From the NCBI GenBank assembly GCA_005790545.1, contig SXUL01000088.1, positions 89,468 through 153,467 on the forward strand: a stretch of DNA of 64,000 nt, written 5' to 3'. A program made the position numbers and the translations under genes. Shown here piece by piece: positions 1 through 9,433 of the stretch (position 1 is the stretch's first letter; each line of letters opens with the position of its first letter). Below the pieces are notes generated by a model, which had not been told where the DNA came from, made no database searches, and saw only the letters and a program-made list of their open reading frames with translations. The stretch is from Planctomycetia bacterium. GTDB lineage: Bacteria > Planctomycetota > GCA-002687715.

Positions 1-1
1 C

Positions 2-1777
2 GAGAAGCGGAACGAGAAACCTGTTGCGGGTGACCCCGCCTACTACTACGGACAGATTCGCATCGATCCGGTGAACGCGGAGAAGGTCTGGCTTCTGGGT
101 GTGCCTCTCTACGTGAGCACGGATGGCGGGAAGACCTTCAAGGATGACGGCGCGCGCAGTGTGCACTCGGATCACCATGCGCTGTGGATCGATCCAACGG
201 ACTCGGAGCATCTGCTGCTCGGGAACGATGGCGGACTCGGCGTGAGCCATGACGGAGGCAAGCACTGGGACGTGTTCGAGAACCTGCCTCTCGGGCAGTT
301 CTATGCCGTCAACGTCGATGCGCGCACCCCGTACCGCATCTACGGCGGACTTCAGGACAACGGCAGTTACGGCATGCCGGTGATCGGTGCGGGTTCAGCC
401 ATCCAGGAGTGGGAGTTGTTTCGTGTCGGGGGTGGCGACGGGTTCATGTGCGCCAGCGACGCGGAGGACCCGGCGACGGTCTACAGCGAGTACCAGTTCG
501 GTGCCATGTCGCGTCTGGATCTGCGCACGATGAAAAGAACCGGCATCACGCCGAAGAATGAGAAGGGTGCACCCTTGGAGCGCTGGAATTGGATGTCCCC
601 CCTCAACGTGTCGAAGCACCAGCCGCGCCGCCTCTACTGCGGCTCGCAGCATGTGTGGAGGAGCGAGGACCGGGGCGAGCACTGGACGCGCATCTCGCCG
701 GACCTCACCACCAATGACGCCGAGAAGCAGCGCGGCAACGTGCCTCACTGCACCATCACGATGATCGCGGAATCGCCGCGTCGGGCGGATGTGTTGTGGG
801 CGGGCACGGATGATGGCCGCTTGCATGTGACTCGCGACGGTGGAACCACTTGGCAGGAGGTGACGCTTGCGTTGCCTGCATCAACACGCGGCCTCTGGGT
901 GAGCCGCATCGTTGCATCGGCACATGCCGATGGCCGGGCGCTGGTTGCCGTGACGGGCTATCGCGAGGACCGTTTCGAGCCATTCCTCTTTGTCACCGAG
1001 GATTTCGGGGGCACCTTTGCTCCGCGCATGGAGGGTCTTCCTTCGCAGCCCATCAACAGCGTGGTGGAAGATCCCGTGGTGGCGGATCTGTGGTTCGTTG
1101 CGCACGACCGCGGCGTGGCGGTGACAGAAGATGGCGGCGGCACATGGAGCGAGGTGAAGAAGGGGCTGCCGCCCGTGCCGGTCCACGATCTGGTCATCCA
1201 GTCGCGGGATCGCGATCTCGTGGCCGCGACGCACGGGCGCGGGATCTACGTGCTCGACATGGCACCGTGGCGCCATTTCAACGCGGCGGCCCGCAAGCAA
1301 GGCACCCTGCTTGCGCCGGCGAAGCTCATGGCTGCACCGTTCATGGGGTTTTCTCGTGGCGATCGCGGTGCGCGCTTCTTCGCTGCACCGAATGGCACCA
1401 CAGGCGGGATCTTCTGGATCCATCTCGCGAGCGTGCCTGAAGGCACTCTGAGTCTGCAGATTGACGATGTTGCCGGCCGGCGCGTGCGCCAACTCGACGT
1501 GAAGTCGGAGGCGGGGTTGCAACGCGTGGTGTGGGATCTCACGGGCAGTGCGGCCGGGAGAAACGCGGCTCCTCCGCGAGGTGCCGGCGGTCGTGGAGGG
1601 GCACCCCGGGGTGGACGTGTGGCACCCGGCACCTACAGTGCAAGGCTGCTCGCGGGCGAGAAGGAACTGGCCCGCGAGTTGGTGGAAGTGCCGGCAGGCA
1701 TCGTGTTGCCGGCACTTGCCCATGAAGAAGCTGACGACGACGCTGAATCGTTCTCGCCGGCACCCATCGTGCACTGA
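2..1777 (+). CDS. Secreted BNR/Asp-box (sortilin-like) repeat protein, 5' end outside window
   Basis: The reading frame is open from the left edge, so the N-terminus is missing; 591 codons are visible. The protein has repeated Asp-box words of the form S-x-D-G-G-x-x-W/F (for example STDGGKTF, SHDGGKHW, TRDGGTTW, TEDGGGTW), the hallmark of BNR/VPS10-like beta-propellers found in exported proteins annotated as glycosyl hydrolase or sortilin-like. The last 130 residues contain a Gly/Arg-rich linker and a predicted beta module resembling the Ig-like tail common on these proteins. No catalytic residues can be assigned, so substrate and activity are unknown. The following esterase gene starts 7 nt after the stop, so the two are probably cotranscribed. 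Confidence 0.8.
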   Translation, partial: EKRNEKPVAGDPAYYYGQIRIDPVNAEKVWLLGVPLYVSTDGGKTFKDDGARSVHSDHHALWIDPTDSEHLLLGNDGGLGVSHDGGKHWDVFENLPLGQFYAVNVDARTPYRIYGGLQDNGSYGMPVIGAGSAIQEWELFRVGGGDGFMCASDAEDPATVYSEYQFGAMSRLDLRTMKRTGITPKNEKGAPLERWNWMSPLNVSKHQPRRLYCGSQHVWRSEDRGEHWTRISPDLTTNDAEKQRGNVPHCTITMIAESPRRADVLWAGTDDGRLHVTRDGGTTWQEVTLALPASTRGLWVSRIVASAHADGRALVAVTGYREDRFEPFLFVTEDFGGTFAPRMEGLPSQPINSVVEDPVVADLWFVAHDRGVAVTEDGGGTWSEVKKGLPPVPVHDLVIQSRDRDLVAATHGRGIYVLDMAPWRHFNAAARKQGTLLAPAKLMAAPFMGFSRGDRGARFFAAPNGTTGGIFWIHLASVPEGTLSLQIDDVAGRRVRQLDVKSEAGLQRVVWDLTGSAAGRNAAPPRGAGGRGGAPRGGRVAPGTYSARLLAGEKELARELVEVPAGIVLPALAHEEADDDAESFSPAPIVH

Positions 1778-1784
1778 GGAACAC

Positions 1785-2495
1785 ATGCAACGCGAAGAAG
1801 GACAACTGCCGCCCGGACATGCCGGCCGGAGCATGGACTGGATCTGGTACGGCTCGCGCGGTCGCGTGCTCGTGATGCTGCCCACCAGCGGCGGACGACA
1901 GAACGAGAACGAGGACTTCGGGCTCACAGGCGCGCTTGCTCCTCTCATTGATGCGGGGGAGTTGCAGGTGGTGTGCGTGGATTCGCTGAATCGCGAGAGC
2001 TGGGGGAAGGATGAACTCTCACCCGAGGAGAAGCTCCGCGTCCATGGCGGCTACGACCGGTTTCTCGTGCACGAGTTCTTTCCCTTCGTGGCGGCCAAGT
2101 CGGGGCGACATGACCCGGCCTTGTATGGCGCGAGCCTCGGGGGCTGGCAAGCCGTGACCTTCGCAGCGCGCTATCCGCATCTCGTGAAGCGCGTCATCGC
2201 CTTCAGCGGCTTCTTCGATCTCCGTCGCGTGACGAAGTCCTGGTTCAGCGGCGAGGCTTACTTCTTCTCGCCGCTGGACTTCATCTCCAACATGGATCCG
2301 GCCTGGGTGGCACGTCTCTCGCAAGTGGAGTGGATCATCGCCACAGGCGAAACAGATTCGCTCGTGGAGGAAACCCGGAACCTCGCGGGTGTTTTCCGGC
2401 AGAAGGGCATCCCGCATCACGCGGAAATCTGGCCGGGTGTGTTCGGGCACGATTGGCCCTTCTGGAAGCAGCATCTTCCGCGCTTCCTGCCTTGA
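1785..2495 (+). CDS. Alpha/beta-hydrolase, putative esterase (COG4947-like)
   Basis: 236 aa. The nucleophile elbow YGASLGGW (G-x-S-x-G-G) lies mid-protein and a C-terminal VFGHDWPFW supplies the likely catalytic His. This arrangement matches small cytosolic predicted esterases of the COG4947 type. No signal peptide is visible. The ATG at 1785 is preceded by GAGGA overlapping the stop of the upstream gene, which supports both the start and translational coupling. Substrate is unknown. The pairing with a BNR-repeat protein suggests a hydrolytic or carbohydrate-related role, but that is inference. Confidence 0.75.
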   Translation: MQREEGQLPPGHAGRSMDWIWYGSRGRVLVMLPTSGGRQNENEDFGLTGALAPLIDAGELQVVCVDSLNRESWGKDELSPEEKLRVHGGYDRFLVHEFFPFVAAKSGRHDPALYGASLGGWQAVTFAARYPHLVKRVIAFSGFFDLRRVTKSWFSGEAYFFSPLDFISNMDPAWVARLSQVEWIIATGETDSLVEETRNLAGVFRQKGIPHHAEIWPGVFGHDWPFWKQHLPRFLP

Positions 2496-2543
2496 GTTGA
2501 AGCGTGCGGGTCCAGTGGTCGAAAGAGCCGGTGGACCCGTCGC

Positions 2544-2885
2544 ATGCTCACACTCTCAGGCAAGACCTCTGTATTCGCGCTTGTTTGCGCTGCTGCATTG
2601 CCCCTCACTCAGGACTCCGATCTGCCCGCCCGGGTGACGGAACTGGAGCGCGCGCAGAAGAAGGCCGGCAGCGAAGCTCTTGAGTGGCGGGCGCGCGTGG
2701 AAGCGCTGGAACGTTGGCAGAAGAGCGTGGCGCGTCAGGGTGAGGATCTGCAGCGTGCAATCACGGCGGTGGACGCGGCCGGTTTCACGAAGGCGGGTGT
2801 GAACTCCAGTGCTCGCGAGCAACTCCTCCAGGCGTTGCGGGCGTTCGGCGCTGTGGTGAGCGCTGCGCCGGCCGCGATCAAGTAG
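2544..2885 (+). CDS. Small secreted coiled-coil protein, unknown function
   Basis: 113 aa. The N-terminus (about residues 1-22) looks like a signal peptide, with a hydrophobic VFALVCAAALPL run. It is followed by a heptad-rich Glu/Arg/Ala/Leu segment (about residues 27-75) typical of a short coiled coil, then an Ala-rich tail. I do not recognise a family. It is co-directional with the esterase upstream and gluQ downstream. The start ATG has only a weak purine stretch before it. It could be a periplasmic structural or chaperone-like protein; a chance frame is less likely given the ordered signal-plus-coil layout. Confidence 0.5.
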   Translation: MLTLSGKTSVFALVCAAALPLTQDSDLPARVTELERAQKKAGSEALEWRARVEALERWQKSVARQGEDLQRAITAVDAAGFTKAGVNSSAREQLLQALRAFGAVVSAAPAAIK

Positions 2886-2903
2886 ACCTTCAGGCAGCGC
2901 GGC

Positions 2904-2909
2904 TATCCT
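2904..2909 (+). promoter_or_regulatory. Candidate -10 element (TATCCT) for gluQ, leaderless type
   Basis: TATCCT ends 7 nt before the gluQ ATG and there is no Shine-Dalgarno between them, so transcription would begin at or next to the start codon. The upstream 17-nt position has no good -35. The same arrangement recurs at several genes in this window. Confidence 0.4.
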
Positions 2910-2916
2910 CCGCGCC

Positions 2917-3855
2917 ATGAGTGCCTGCAGCGTGTCACGACTTGCTCCGAGCCCGACAGGCTCGTTGCATCTTGGTCATGCGCGCACCTTTCTTCTCACG
3001 AGCTGGCATGTGCGTGCGCTCGGTGGGCGTCTCGTGCTCAGACACGAGGACATTGATGGCACACGGCGGCGGCCGGAAGTGATGGGCCTCATCGAAGAGG
3101 AACTCCGCTGGCTCGGCATCGCTTGGGATGGAGAGCCGCTCGTGCAATCCAGGCGCTGGAGTGAACATCAGCGGGCCTTTGAGCGCTTGCGGGAGGGGGG
3201 ACAGATCTACCCCTGCATTTGTTCGCACCAGGAAGTGCTGCGCGCGGCCCGAGCTCCCCATGCCGACGAAGAAGTCGTTTATGCCGGAACGTGTCGCGGA
3301 CGATTCGCGGACCTTCCGGCGGCGTTGGCTGCCACGGACAGGCCGGTGGGTTGGCGCTTCAGAGTAGATGCCGCGGTCTTGCAGGCCGAGCCTGATCTGG
3401 TGGCCGCAAGTTGGCATCCGGCTCCGGGGTACGGCGGCGATTTTCTGGTCGGGCGCACTGGAAGGGAAGGCGTCTTCGTGCCCGGCTATCAGTTGGCCGT
3501 CGTGGTGGATGACGCACTGGCGGGAGTGAATCTCGTGGTGCGCGGAAGAGATCTGCTTCCGAGTACGCCGCGGCAGCGGCTCCTGCACGCGGCTCTTGGG
3601 ACAGTCGCGCCCGCGCATGCGCACCTCGGCCTCGTGCTCGACGGCAGAGGCCAGCGGCTCGCGAAGCGCGAGAATCCGTCGCACCTGGTGGCGCTCAGGC
3701 GGAGCGGCGTGAGTGCTGAGGATGTCCGCGCATGGGTCGCCGTGAGTGCCGGTATCGCAACCGCCGCAGCGCGAGAACAGGACCCCGCGGGCTTCACACT
3801 CGGTCCCGAGCATGCCGGGGACGTGACGGCGCTCCGCGAGTGGTGCAACTCCTGA
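2917..3855 (+). CDS. gluQ: Glutamyl-Q tRNA(Asp) synthetase
   Basis: 312 aa, the length of the GluQRS/YadB family, a GluRS paralogue lacking the anticodon-binding domain. It glutamylates queuosine at position 34 of tRNA(Asp). The start APSPTGSLHLGHA carries the HIGH-type signature (HLGH) and RLAKRE near residue 250 is the KMSKS equivalent. The zinc site is complete: CIC near residue 105 followed by Y-A-G-T-C, the Cys-x-Cys ... Tyr-x3-Cys set described for YadB. The short length and zinc pattern separate it from true GltX. It is monocistronic or last in the small plus-strand group and converges on boxD. Confidence 0.93.
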   Translation: MSACSVSRLAPSPTGSLHLGHARTFLLTSWHVRALGGRLVLRHEDIDGTRRRPEVMGLIEEELRWLGIAWDGEPLVQSRRWSEHQRAFERLREGGQIYPCICSHQEVLRAARAPHADEEVVYAGTCRGRFADLPAALAATDRPVGWRFRVDAAVLQAEPDLVAASWHPAPGYGGDFLVGRTGREGVFVPGYQLAVVVDDALAGVNLVVRGRDLLPSTPRQRLLHAALGTVAPAHAHLGLVLDGRGQRLAKRENPSHLVALRRSGVSAEDVRAWVAVSAGIATAAAREQDPAGFTLGPEHAGDVTALREWCNS

Positions 3856-3928
3856 GAAAACCATTCCCGCTGTAAGGGACTCGGTGCGAATGTGAGCGTG
3901 ACGCGGGCAGCCAGCTTTGCGGCGGTTC

Positions 3929-5455
3929 TCAGCCGAACATTTTCTCGAGGATGGGCCGCGCACCCTGGACCGCGACTGTCTGCAAGTAGAACCCGAGGCC
4001 GCGAACGCCGCCCAGTTCGAGTCCGCCGCCGGCACGGCCGGGGCCGCCGTGGGCCATCTGTGGCAGCACGAGCCCGGGGCCGGTGGAGAATTCCGCAATG
4101 CGCGCACTGCCGAATAGCAGGCGTCCCGTGAAGGGACCAAGCGCTTCGAGGGCTTCGAGCGATGTCCCGAGATCGTCCGTGTAGACCGTGCTGACGAGCG
4201 TGCCTCCACCAAGGCGCACGAGTTCCCATGCTTCGGTGGACGAGGCCGCAGGGAACAGTGTGACGAGTGGCCCGAACACCTCGACTTCGTGCAGCACGGA
4301 AGCGCGCACATCGCGAGCGCGAAGCACCACGGGCGGGAAGAGTGTTGTCGCTTCCGTGGGCAGTGCTCCCACGACCACATCCGCGGCCGTGAGAACGAGC
4401 CCGGCTTTCGCGAGCACATCCGCGCCCTGAGCTGTCGCCGCGAGCGCGCCCATGCGCACATGTTCCTCCACGGGATTGCGCGGGGCGAACTCAGGCAACA
4501 GACGCTCGCCGAGCGCAGTGATGACGGGTTCGAGAAGGGCCTCCGGCAGGATCACGCGGCGTGTCGCGGTGCATTTCTGGCCGCTCTTCTGCGTCATCTC
4601 GCGCACGAGTTCGCGCAGGAACAACTCGTAGGTTTCGCTGCCCGCCTCCACGTCCGGTGCGACCACCACGGCGTTCAGACTGTCCGCTTCGATGTTCACG
4701 CGCACGGACTCGGCCGCCACGCGCGGGTGCGAGCGGATTTTCAGGCCCGTGTCCGCACTGCCCGTGAAGGCAATGACATCCTGCGCACTGACCTGCTCGA
4801 GCAGTGTGCCCGCGGAGCCGGTGAGCAGCGAGAAGCTGCCGGCCGGAAGCAGACCGGAATCCACCATGGCCCGCACGGCGCGCACGGTGGGCAGTGCGGT
4901 GCTGGTGGCGGGCTTCGAAAGCACCGGCATGCCGGCCAGGAACGCACAGGCGAGCTTCTCGGCGAGTCCCCAGATGGGGAAGTTGAAGGCGTTGATGTGG
5001 ATGGCGACGCCGTGCAGCGGCATGCGCACGTGGCGTCCCGCGAAGCGAGGTGAGCGCCCGAGTTGTTCGAGTTCGCCGTCGAGGAGGAAGCGCCTCTCCC
5101 CGAGAGACTTGGCCAGCGTGGCGTAGCTCGTGAGTGTGGCCGTGCCGCCGTCGATGTCGAACTTGGCGTCCGAGCGTGTGACGCCGGTATTGGCGATGCT
5201 GAGTTCGAGGAGCTCATCGCGCGCACTGTGGATGGCTTTGGCCAGCCCTTCGAGCAGCGCTCCGCGTTGAACAAAGGTCATGGCGCGAAGAGCCGGGCCG
5301 CCGTGAGCCCGCGCATGCGCTAGTGCTGCGCCGAGATCGAGTCCGTTGCTGGAGGCGGTGGCGAGCGCTTCCCCTGTGACGGGATTGGAAAGCGTTGTGA
5401 ACGGAGCGCGGCCTTCCTGCCAGCGATCGAGAACATAGGACGAAAGCGCTTGCAT
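3929..5455 (-). CDS. boxD: 3,4-dehydroadipyl-CoA semialdehyde dehydrogenase
   Basis: 508 aa aldehyde-dehydrogenase fold. It has the Rossmann region (INAFNFPIWG, LSKPATSTALPTV, ITFTGS-like IAFTGSADTG) and the catalytic Cys in KSGQKCTATRR. In the aerobic benzoyl-CoA pathway BoxD oxidises the ring-opened semialdehyde with NADP. The closest alternative is the dehydrogenase half of PaaZ, but there is no fused hydratase domain, the length fits BoxD, and boxB and boxC lie next to it. The ATG follows GAGGA at good spacing. It is separated from boxBC by a cyclophilin gene on the opposite strand, so it needs its own promoter. Confidence 0.87.
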   Translation of the reverse strand: MQALSSYVLDRWQEGRAPFTTLSNPVTGEALATASSNGLDLGAALAHARAHGGPALRAMTFVQRGALLEGLAKAIHSARDELLELSIANTGVTRSDAKFDIDGGTATLTSYATLAKSLGERRFLLDGELEQLGRSPRFAGRHVRMPLHGVAIHINAFNFPIWGLAEKLACAFLAGMPVLSKPATSTALPTVRAVRAMVDSGLLPAGSFSLLTGSAGTLLEQVSAQDVIAFTGSADTGLKIRSHPRVAAESVRVNIEADSLNAVVVAPDVEAGSETYELFLRELVREMTQKSGQKCTATRRVILPEALLEPVITALGERLLPEFAPRNPVEEHVRMGALAATAQGADVLAKAGLVLTAADVVVGALPTEATTLFPPVVLRARDVRASVLHEVEVFGPLVTLFPAASSTEAWELVRLGGGTLVSTVYTDDLGTSLEALEALGPFTGRLLFGSARIAEFSTGPGLVLPQMAHGGPGRAGGGLELGGVRGLGFYLQTVAVQGARPILEKMFG

Positions 5456-5552
5456 GGGAGATCCTCGCGCCGGACCTTAGCGCGGCATTGTGGCCCGGCC
5501 ACCTTGACACTCACCCGGAACTCGCGCACAACTCCGCCGCCGGAGAATACTC

Positions 5553-6275
5553 ATGCCGCGTTCAGCCCTTCTTCTCGCCCTCTCTCTTCTCACATGGACA
5601 GCCTGTTCGGATGAGGCCGCGCCAGAGGCGGCCCGCGGTACTGGAGAGCCCGCAACGCCTGCCGCGGCGCCCGTCACGGACGCCACGGAGCACCCCGGCC
5701 TGCGTGATCCCTCGAAGGCGGTCGCGGAGGCACCCGCGCTGTTCAAGGTCGAATTCGACACCTCCGCCGGCAAGATCGTCATTGCCTGCGAGCGCCGTTG
5801 GTCACCCCACGGTGTGGACCGCTTCTACAACTTGGTGCAGGTGGGCTACTACAAGGATGTGCGCTTCTTCCGCGTGGTGAAGAACTTCGTCGCACAGTTC
5901 GGCCAGCATGGCGACCCCGCGGTGAACGCGGCCTGGTCGGCGAAGAAGATCCCCGCGGACCCTGTGCAGGCCTCCAACGCCAAGGGTGCTCTGACCTTCG
6001 CCATGACGCAGGATCCGAATTCGCGCTCAAACCAGCTCTTCATCAACCTGAAGAACAACGCAGGTCTGGACAATCAACGCTTCGCACCAATCGGGAAGGT
6101 GACAGAAGGCATGGACGTAGTCGAGCGCATCAATGCGAGCTACGGCGAGCAGCCAAAGCAGGACATGATCAGCAAGCTCGGGAACAAGTACCTGCAGGAG
6201 AGCTTCCCCGAGCTCGACTTCATCAAGAGTGCGCGCATCCTCGAGACGCCAGCGCCGCCAGAACCGGCGAAGTGA
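5553..6275 (+). CDS. Cyclophilin-type peptidyl-prolyl isomerase, lipoprotein
   Basis: 240 aa. The signal peptide ends in a lipobox-like WTAC at Cys18, so a lipid-anchored periplasmic protein is likely. An Ala/Pro-rich linker of about 45 residues precedes the cyclophilin domain, with FFRVVKNFVAQFGQ and GALTFAMTQDPNSRSNQLFIN as core motifs. The domain catalyses prolyl cis-trans isomerisation. GGAGAA lies 6-7 nt before the ATG. A TTGACA at 5504-5509 could be the -35 of its promoter, but the matching -10 (CACAAC) is poor. It lies between boxD and boxB on the opposite strand with no obvious link to benzoate catabolism. Confidence 0.9.
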   Translation: MPRSALLLALSLLTWTACSDEAAPEAARGTGEPATPAAAPVTDATEHPGLRDPSKAVAEAPALFKVEFDTSAGKIVIACERRWSPHGVDRFYNLVQVGYYKDVRFFRVVKNFVAQFGQHGDPAVNAAWSAKKIPADPVQASNAKGALTFAMTQDPNSRSNQLFINLKNNAGLDNQRFAPIGKVTEGMDVVERINASYGEQPKQDMISKLGNKYLQESFPELDFIKSARILETPAPPEPAK

Positions 6276-6292
6276 TCCAGCGGCGAACGCGC

Positions 6293-6318
6293 GCGGCGCG
6301 CCTTGGAGGGCGCGCCGC
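6293..6318. terminator. GC-rich hairpin between convergent genes
   Basis: A perfect 10-bp stem (GCGGCGCGCC paired with GGCGCGCCGC) with a 6-nt loop TTGGAG lies between the stops of the cyclophilin gene and boxB. There is no long T-run on either side, so it is a weak intrinsic terminator or an RNA-stabilising hairpin serving both strands. Confidence 0.6.
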
Positions 6319-6326
6319 TTGAGGGC

Positions 6327-7730
6327 TCAGAGCTTCACGTATTCGAAGTCCGCAGGCATGGAGTTGATGCCCACCTTGGGCGGCGCAATCCAGTTGGCAA
6401 AGGCGCCCGGCTTGGTCACTGCTTTCATCAGGCTTCCCACCCAGGCTTCGTCTTCCGCGTTCGGAAGCTCAGCCGCGACTCTTGCGGCGGCATCCGGGCC
6501 CGTGAGCAGCTCACCGGCGGAATTGAACTTGTGCTGCGCATACTCGCCGATGTGGCGATGGAAGCGGCGATTCGGCAGGGTCACGCGCTGCTCGGCACCC
6601 TCTTCTTCGAGGGCGCGGTTCCAGCGCTTGCACGCAGCCTCGCAGTCCTTGATGTAGTCGTCGCGCAGGCACTCGTTCATCGCGTTCCTGAGGGGCGTCT
6701 GGCGGATGGTGATGCGGCCATCTTCCACCACGGGCACTTCGAGGAAGCCTTCGCGTGCCGAGTGATCCGCGTACTTCTTCTCCTCGTCGAAACGGCCCTT
6801 CAAGCCCATGGCGAAGTAGTCGGATGAGTTGGAGGAGATCTCGGATCCAAAGAGATCGAGGCTGTAGCTGAACCAGTAGTTGATGTAGCGCTGCACCATC
6901 TCGATGGGGATGCCACCTCCGGCCTTCACATCACCGCCGTGTTCCTTGGCGAGTTGGGCCGCGCGGCGCAGCACACGCGTGATGCCCGTTTCACCCACGA
7001 AGAGGTGGTGTGCCTCTTCGGTGAGCATGAACTGGCAGGTGCGGCGCATGGGGGCGAACCCGGATTCGGCGAGGGCGCCGAGCTGGTACTTGCCATCCCG
7101 GTCCGTGAACATCGTGAAGCAGAAGAACGAGAGCCAGTTCTTGATGGGCTGGTTGAAAGTCTCGAGGATGCGCGGCTTGTCCGGGTCGCCCGAGCGGCGC
7201 GCGAGCATCTCATCCGCCTCTTCGCGGCCATCGCGGCCGAAGAAGCGATGCAGGAGATAGACCATGGCCCACAGGTGGCGTCCTTCCTCCACGTTGACCT
7301 GGAAGAGGTTTCTGAGGTCGTAGAGCGACGGGCATGTCTGCCCGAGGAGCCGCTGCTGTTCAACGGAAGCAGGTTCCGTATCGCCTTGGGTCACGATGAG
7401 GCGGCGCAGCGGATTGCGGAATTCGCCGGGAACCTCTTCGAACGACTCGACACCCGGGTTGTCGCCGAAGCCCACCGGGCGCTTCCGTTCTTCCGGTGTG
7501 AGAAAGATGCCCCAGCGATAGTCCGGCATCTTCACATGGTCGAAGGTGGCCCAACCATCGCGATCCACGCTGATGGCCGTGCGGAGGTACACGTCCTTCG
7601 TCTGAAACCCCTCGGGGCCCATCTCCATCCACCAATCGAGGAACTTGGGCTGCCATTGCTCCAGTGCCTTCTGCAGGCGCCGGTCCGTGTGGAGATCCAC
7701 GTTGTTCGGAATGCGGTCGTCGAGGGACAT
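6327..7730 (-). CDS. boxB: Benzoyl-CoA 2,3-epoxidase, oxygenase subunit
   Basis: 467 aa, close to the roughly 473 aa of characterised BoxB. BoxB is a class I di-iron oxygenase that inserts one O atom into benzoyl-CoA. Iron-ligand motifs of the E-x-x-H type are visible in VNVEEGRHLW and TEEAHHLFVG. The C-terminus WIAPPKVGINSMPADFEYVKL is typical of the family. The ATG at 7730 follows AGGAGA and overlaps the boxC stop (TGATG); a GTG lies one codon earlier. Translational coupling with boxC is therefore likely. The electron donor BoxA is not encoded in this window. Confidence 0.93.
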   Translation of the reverse strand: MSLDDRIPNNVDLHTDRRLQKALEQWQPKFLDWWMEMGPEGFQTKDVYLRTAISVDRDGWATFDHVKMPDYRWGIFLTPEERKRPVGFGDNPGVESFEEVPGEFRNPLRRLIVTQGDTEPASVEQQRLLGQTCPSLYDLRNLFQVNVEEGRHLWAMVYLLHRFFGRDGREEADEMLARRSGDPDKPRILETFNQPIKNWLSFFCFTMFTDRDGKYQLGALAESGFAPMRRTCQFMLTEEAHHLFVGETGITRVLRRAAQLAKEHGGDVKAGGGIPIEMVQRYINYWFSYSLDLFGSEISSNSSDYFAMGLKGRFDEEKKYADHSAREGFLEVPVVEDGRITIRQTPLRNAMNECLRDDYIKDCEAACKRWNRALEEEGAEQRVTLPNRRFHRHIGEYAQHKFNSAGELLTGPDAAARVAAELPNAEDEAWVGSLMKAVTKPGAFANWIAPPKVGINSMPADFEYVKL

Positions 7731-9397
7731 CACGTTCTCCTGTAGTCGAAGCTCGGCCGCGTGGGCTGGCCGTAGTTGGTGAGTGCGCCGCCCGGGCCTG
7801 TGGCGTTCGGGCGCTGAAAGATCCAGTTTTGCCAGGCACTGAGGCGCGCGAAGATCTTGCTGTCTGCGGTCTCAGGGCCCGGGAAACGCAACGAGGCTTC
7901 CATGCCCGTGAGCGCGTCAGGCGAAAGGCTCGCGCGTTCCTCCACCGCGAGTCGCACTTCGTCTTCGTAGTCGAGGTCATCGAGAGCCATGGTGATGAGC
8001 CCCGCTTGTTCGGCGTCCTCGACTCCCAGCGCCCCCGCTGAGAGCGCCTTGCGTGCGGCTGACGCAGCTCTCTCATCGCCGCAGAAACGGTTCAGGATGC
8101 GCGTGAGGCCGTGGGTCATCGGCAGCGCGCCATCGTTCATGGCGCTGGCTGCGAGCTGGCCGCAGTCGTCCGCGATCAGCGCGTAGGCGCGGTCGGCACC
8201 GAGCAGGAGTTCGAGGAGCGAGCCCGTGAAGGCCGAGCCCGGTTCCACGAGGGCGAAGAAGCTCTTGGCAGTGAGGTCGTAGCGTCTGAGCGTGCGGGCC
8301 ATGAAGAGGCGCACTTCGTTGAGGAATCCGTCGTCGGCATTGGCAAGCAGCGCTGCGTCCACCCGCGCCACCATGGCGCCATCACCCTTGGTGCGCACGC
8401 GTACGAGATTCACGCCGGGAAGGTCCAGACGCAGCGCGAGCAGTGCCAGATCGAGTTCGCGGAACGCGCGCAGAGCCCAAAGCTCGGCGCCCTTCTGAAG
8501 CATGGCGGCGCGTTCCACGGGTTCATCGGCTGCGGGAGCCGAGAGCAGCAAGTCCGCGACGCGAGCGCCAAGATCCACGCGGAGTTCCACATGCCGGCCG
8601 CGGAGAACTGCATCGCTCTCGCGTTCGAGACCGATCCGCGGCAAGGCCACTGGCGTGGCAGCGCGCCGTGTCGATTGCGCCGCTGCTGCATCGGTGCGGC
8701 GCGTCACGGCTGCGTCGAAGCCTGTCTTGCTTGGTACTTCATCGACCAGACCCCAGTCCTTTGCACGTCGGCCTTTGATGCCCTCGGCGATGGTGCAGAA
8801 GATGTCCGAGCGGTCCCGGCGCACGCGGCGTTTGTCGACGAGTCGCGTGAGCCCGCCAGTGCCGGGGAGCACCGCGAGCAGCGGCACTTCGGGGAAACTC
8901 ACGGCGCTGTTGCCATCGTCCACGAGCAGGATCTGGTCGCAGGCAAGCGCAAGCTCGTAGCCACCGCCTGCGGCGGTGCCGTTCAGAGCTGCGATGGTCG
9001 CCACGCCGGAGTGCTTCGACAGATCCTCAAGTCCGATGCGCGTCTCGTTGGTGAACTTGCAGAAGTTCACCTTGAAGGCATGGGTGGACTTTCCGAGCAT
9101 GTAGATGTTCGCTCCCGCACAGAAGATGCGCGGCACGGCCGAGGTGACGACAAGCGACTTCACTGCCGGATGCTCGAAGCGGATGCGCTGCAGTGCGTCG
9201 GCGAGCTCGATGTCCACGCCGAGGTCGTAGGCATTCTGCTTGAGCGTGTATTCGGGGCCGAGTCCTTCTTCTTCCTGCACGGAGAGCGCGAGGCGCGCCA
9301 CCGCTCCGTCGACGCTGAACTTCCAATGCCGATAGCGCGAAGGGTCGGTCTCGAAGTCCGTGAAGCCACGCGACGTTGCCGCAGAGTCGTCAGCCAT
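7730..9397 (-). CDS. boxC: 2,3-epoxybenzoyl-CoA dihydrolase
   Basis: 555 aa, the expected BoxC length. It is a large crotonase-superfamily enzyme that opens the epoxide ring with two waters and releases formate. Crotonase features are seen in the N-terminal half (FCAGANIYMLG, LNGTAAGGGYELALACDQ). The C-terminal half forms a second, more diverged crotonase-like region. I chose the MADDSAATS start at 9397; an in-frame GTG at 9436 would add 13 residues. It is the first gene of the boxC-boxB unit and divergent from the boxR-type regulator, the usual organisation for this pathway. Confidence 0.92.
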   Translation of the reverse strand: MADDSAATSRGFTDFETDPSRYRHWKFSVDGAVARLALSVQEEEGLGPEYTLKQNAYDLGVDIELADALQRIRFEHPAVKSLVVTSAVPRIFCAGANIYMLGKSTHAFKVNFCKFTNETRIGLEDLSKHSGVATIAALNGTAAGGGYELALACDQILLVDDGNSAVSFPEVPLLAVLPGTGGLTRLVDKRRVRRDRSDIFCTIAEGIKGRRAKDWGLVDEVPSKTGFDAAVTRRTDAAAAQSTRRAATPVALPRIGLERESDAVLRGRHVELRVDLGARVADLLLSAPAADEPVERAAMLQKGAELWALRAFRELDLALLALRLDLPGVNLVRVRTKGDGAMVARVDAALLANADDGFLNEVRLFMARTLRRYDLTAKSFFALVEPGSAFTGSLLELLLGADRAYALIADDCGQLAASAMNDGALPMTHGLTRILNRFCGDERAASAARKALSAGALGVEDAEQAGLITMALDDLDYEDEVRLAVEERASLSPDALTGMEASLRFPGPETADSKIFARLSAWQNWIFQRPNATGPGGALTNYGQPTRPSFDYRRT

Positions 9398-9433
9398 GGC
9401 CCGGTTGTACCCGCGGAGGTCAATGCCGCCAAG

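Noticed and set aside
2935..4461. 508-codon minus-strand ORF over gluQ and the boxD 3' end
   Set aside because: Shadow of gluQ and of boxD in another frame; overlaps two well-supported genes.
3929..5455. PaaZ (phenylacetate pathway) instead of BoxD
   Set aside because: No fused MaoC-type hydratase domain, no other paa genes, and boxB/boxC adjacent.
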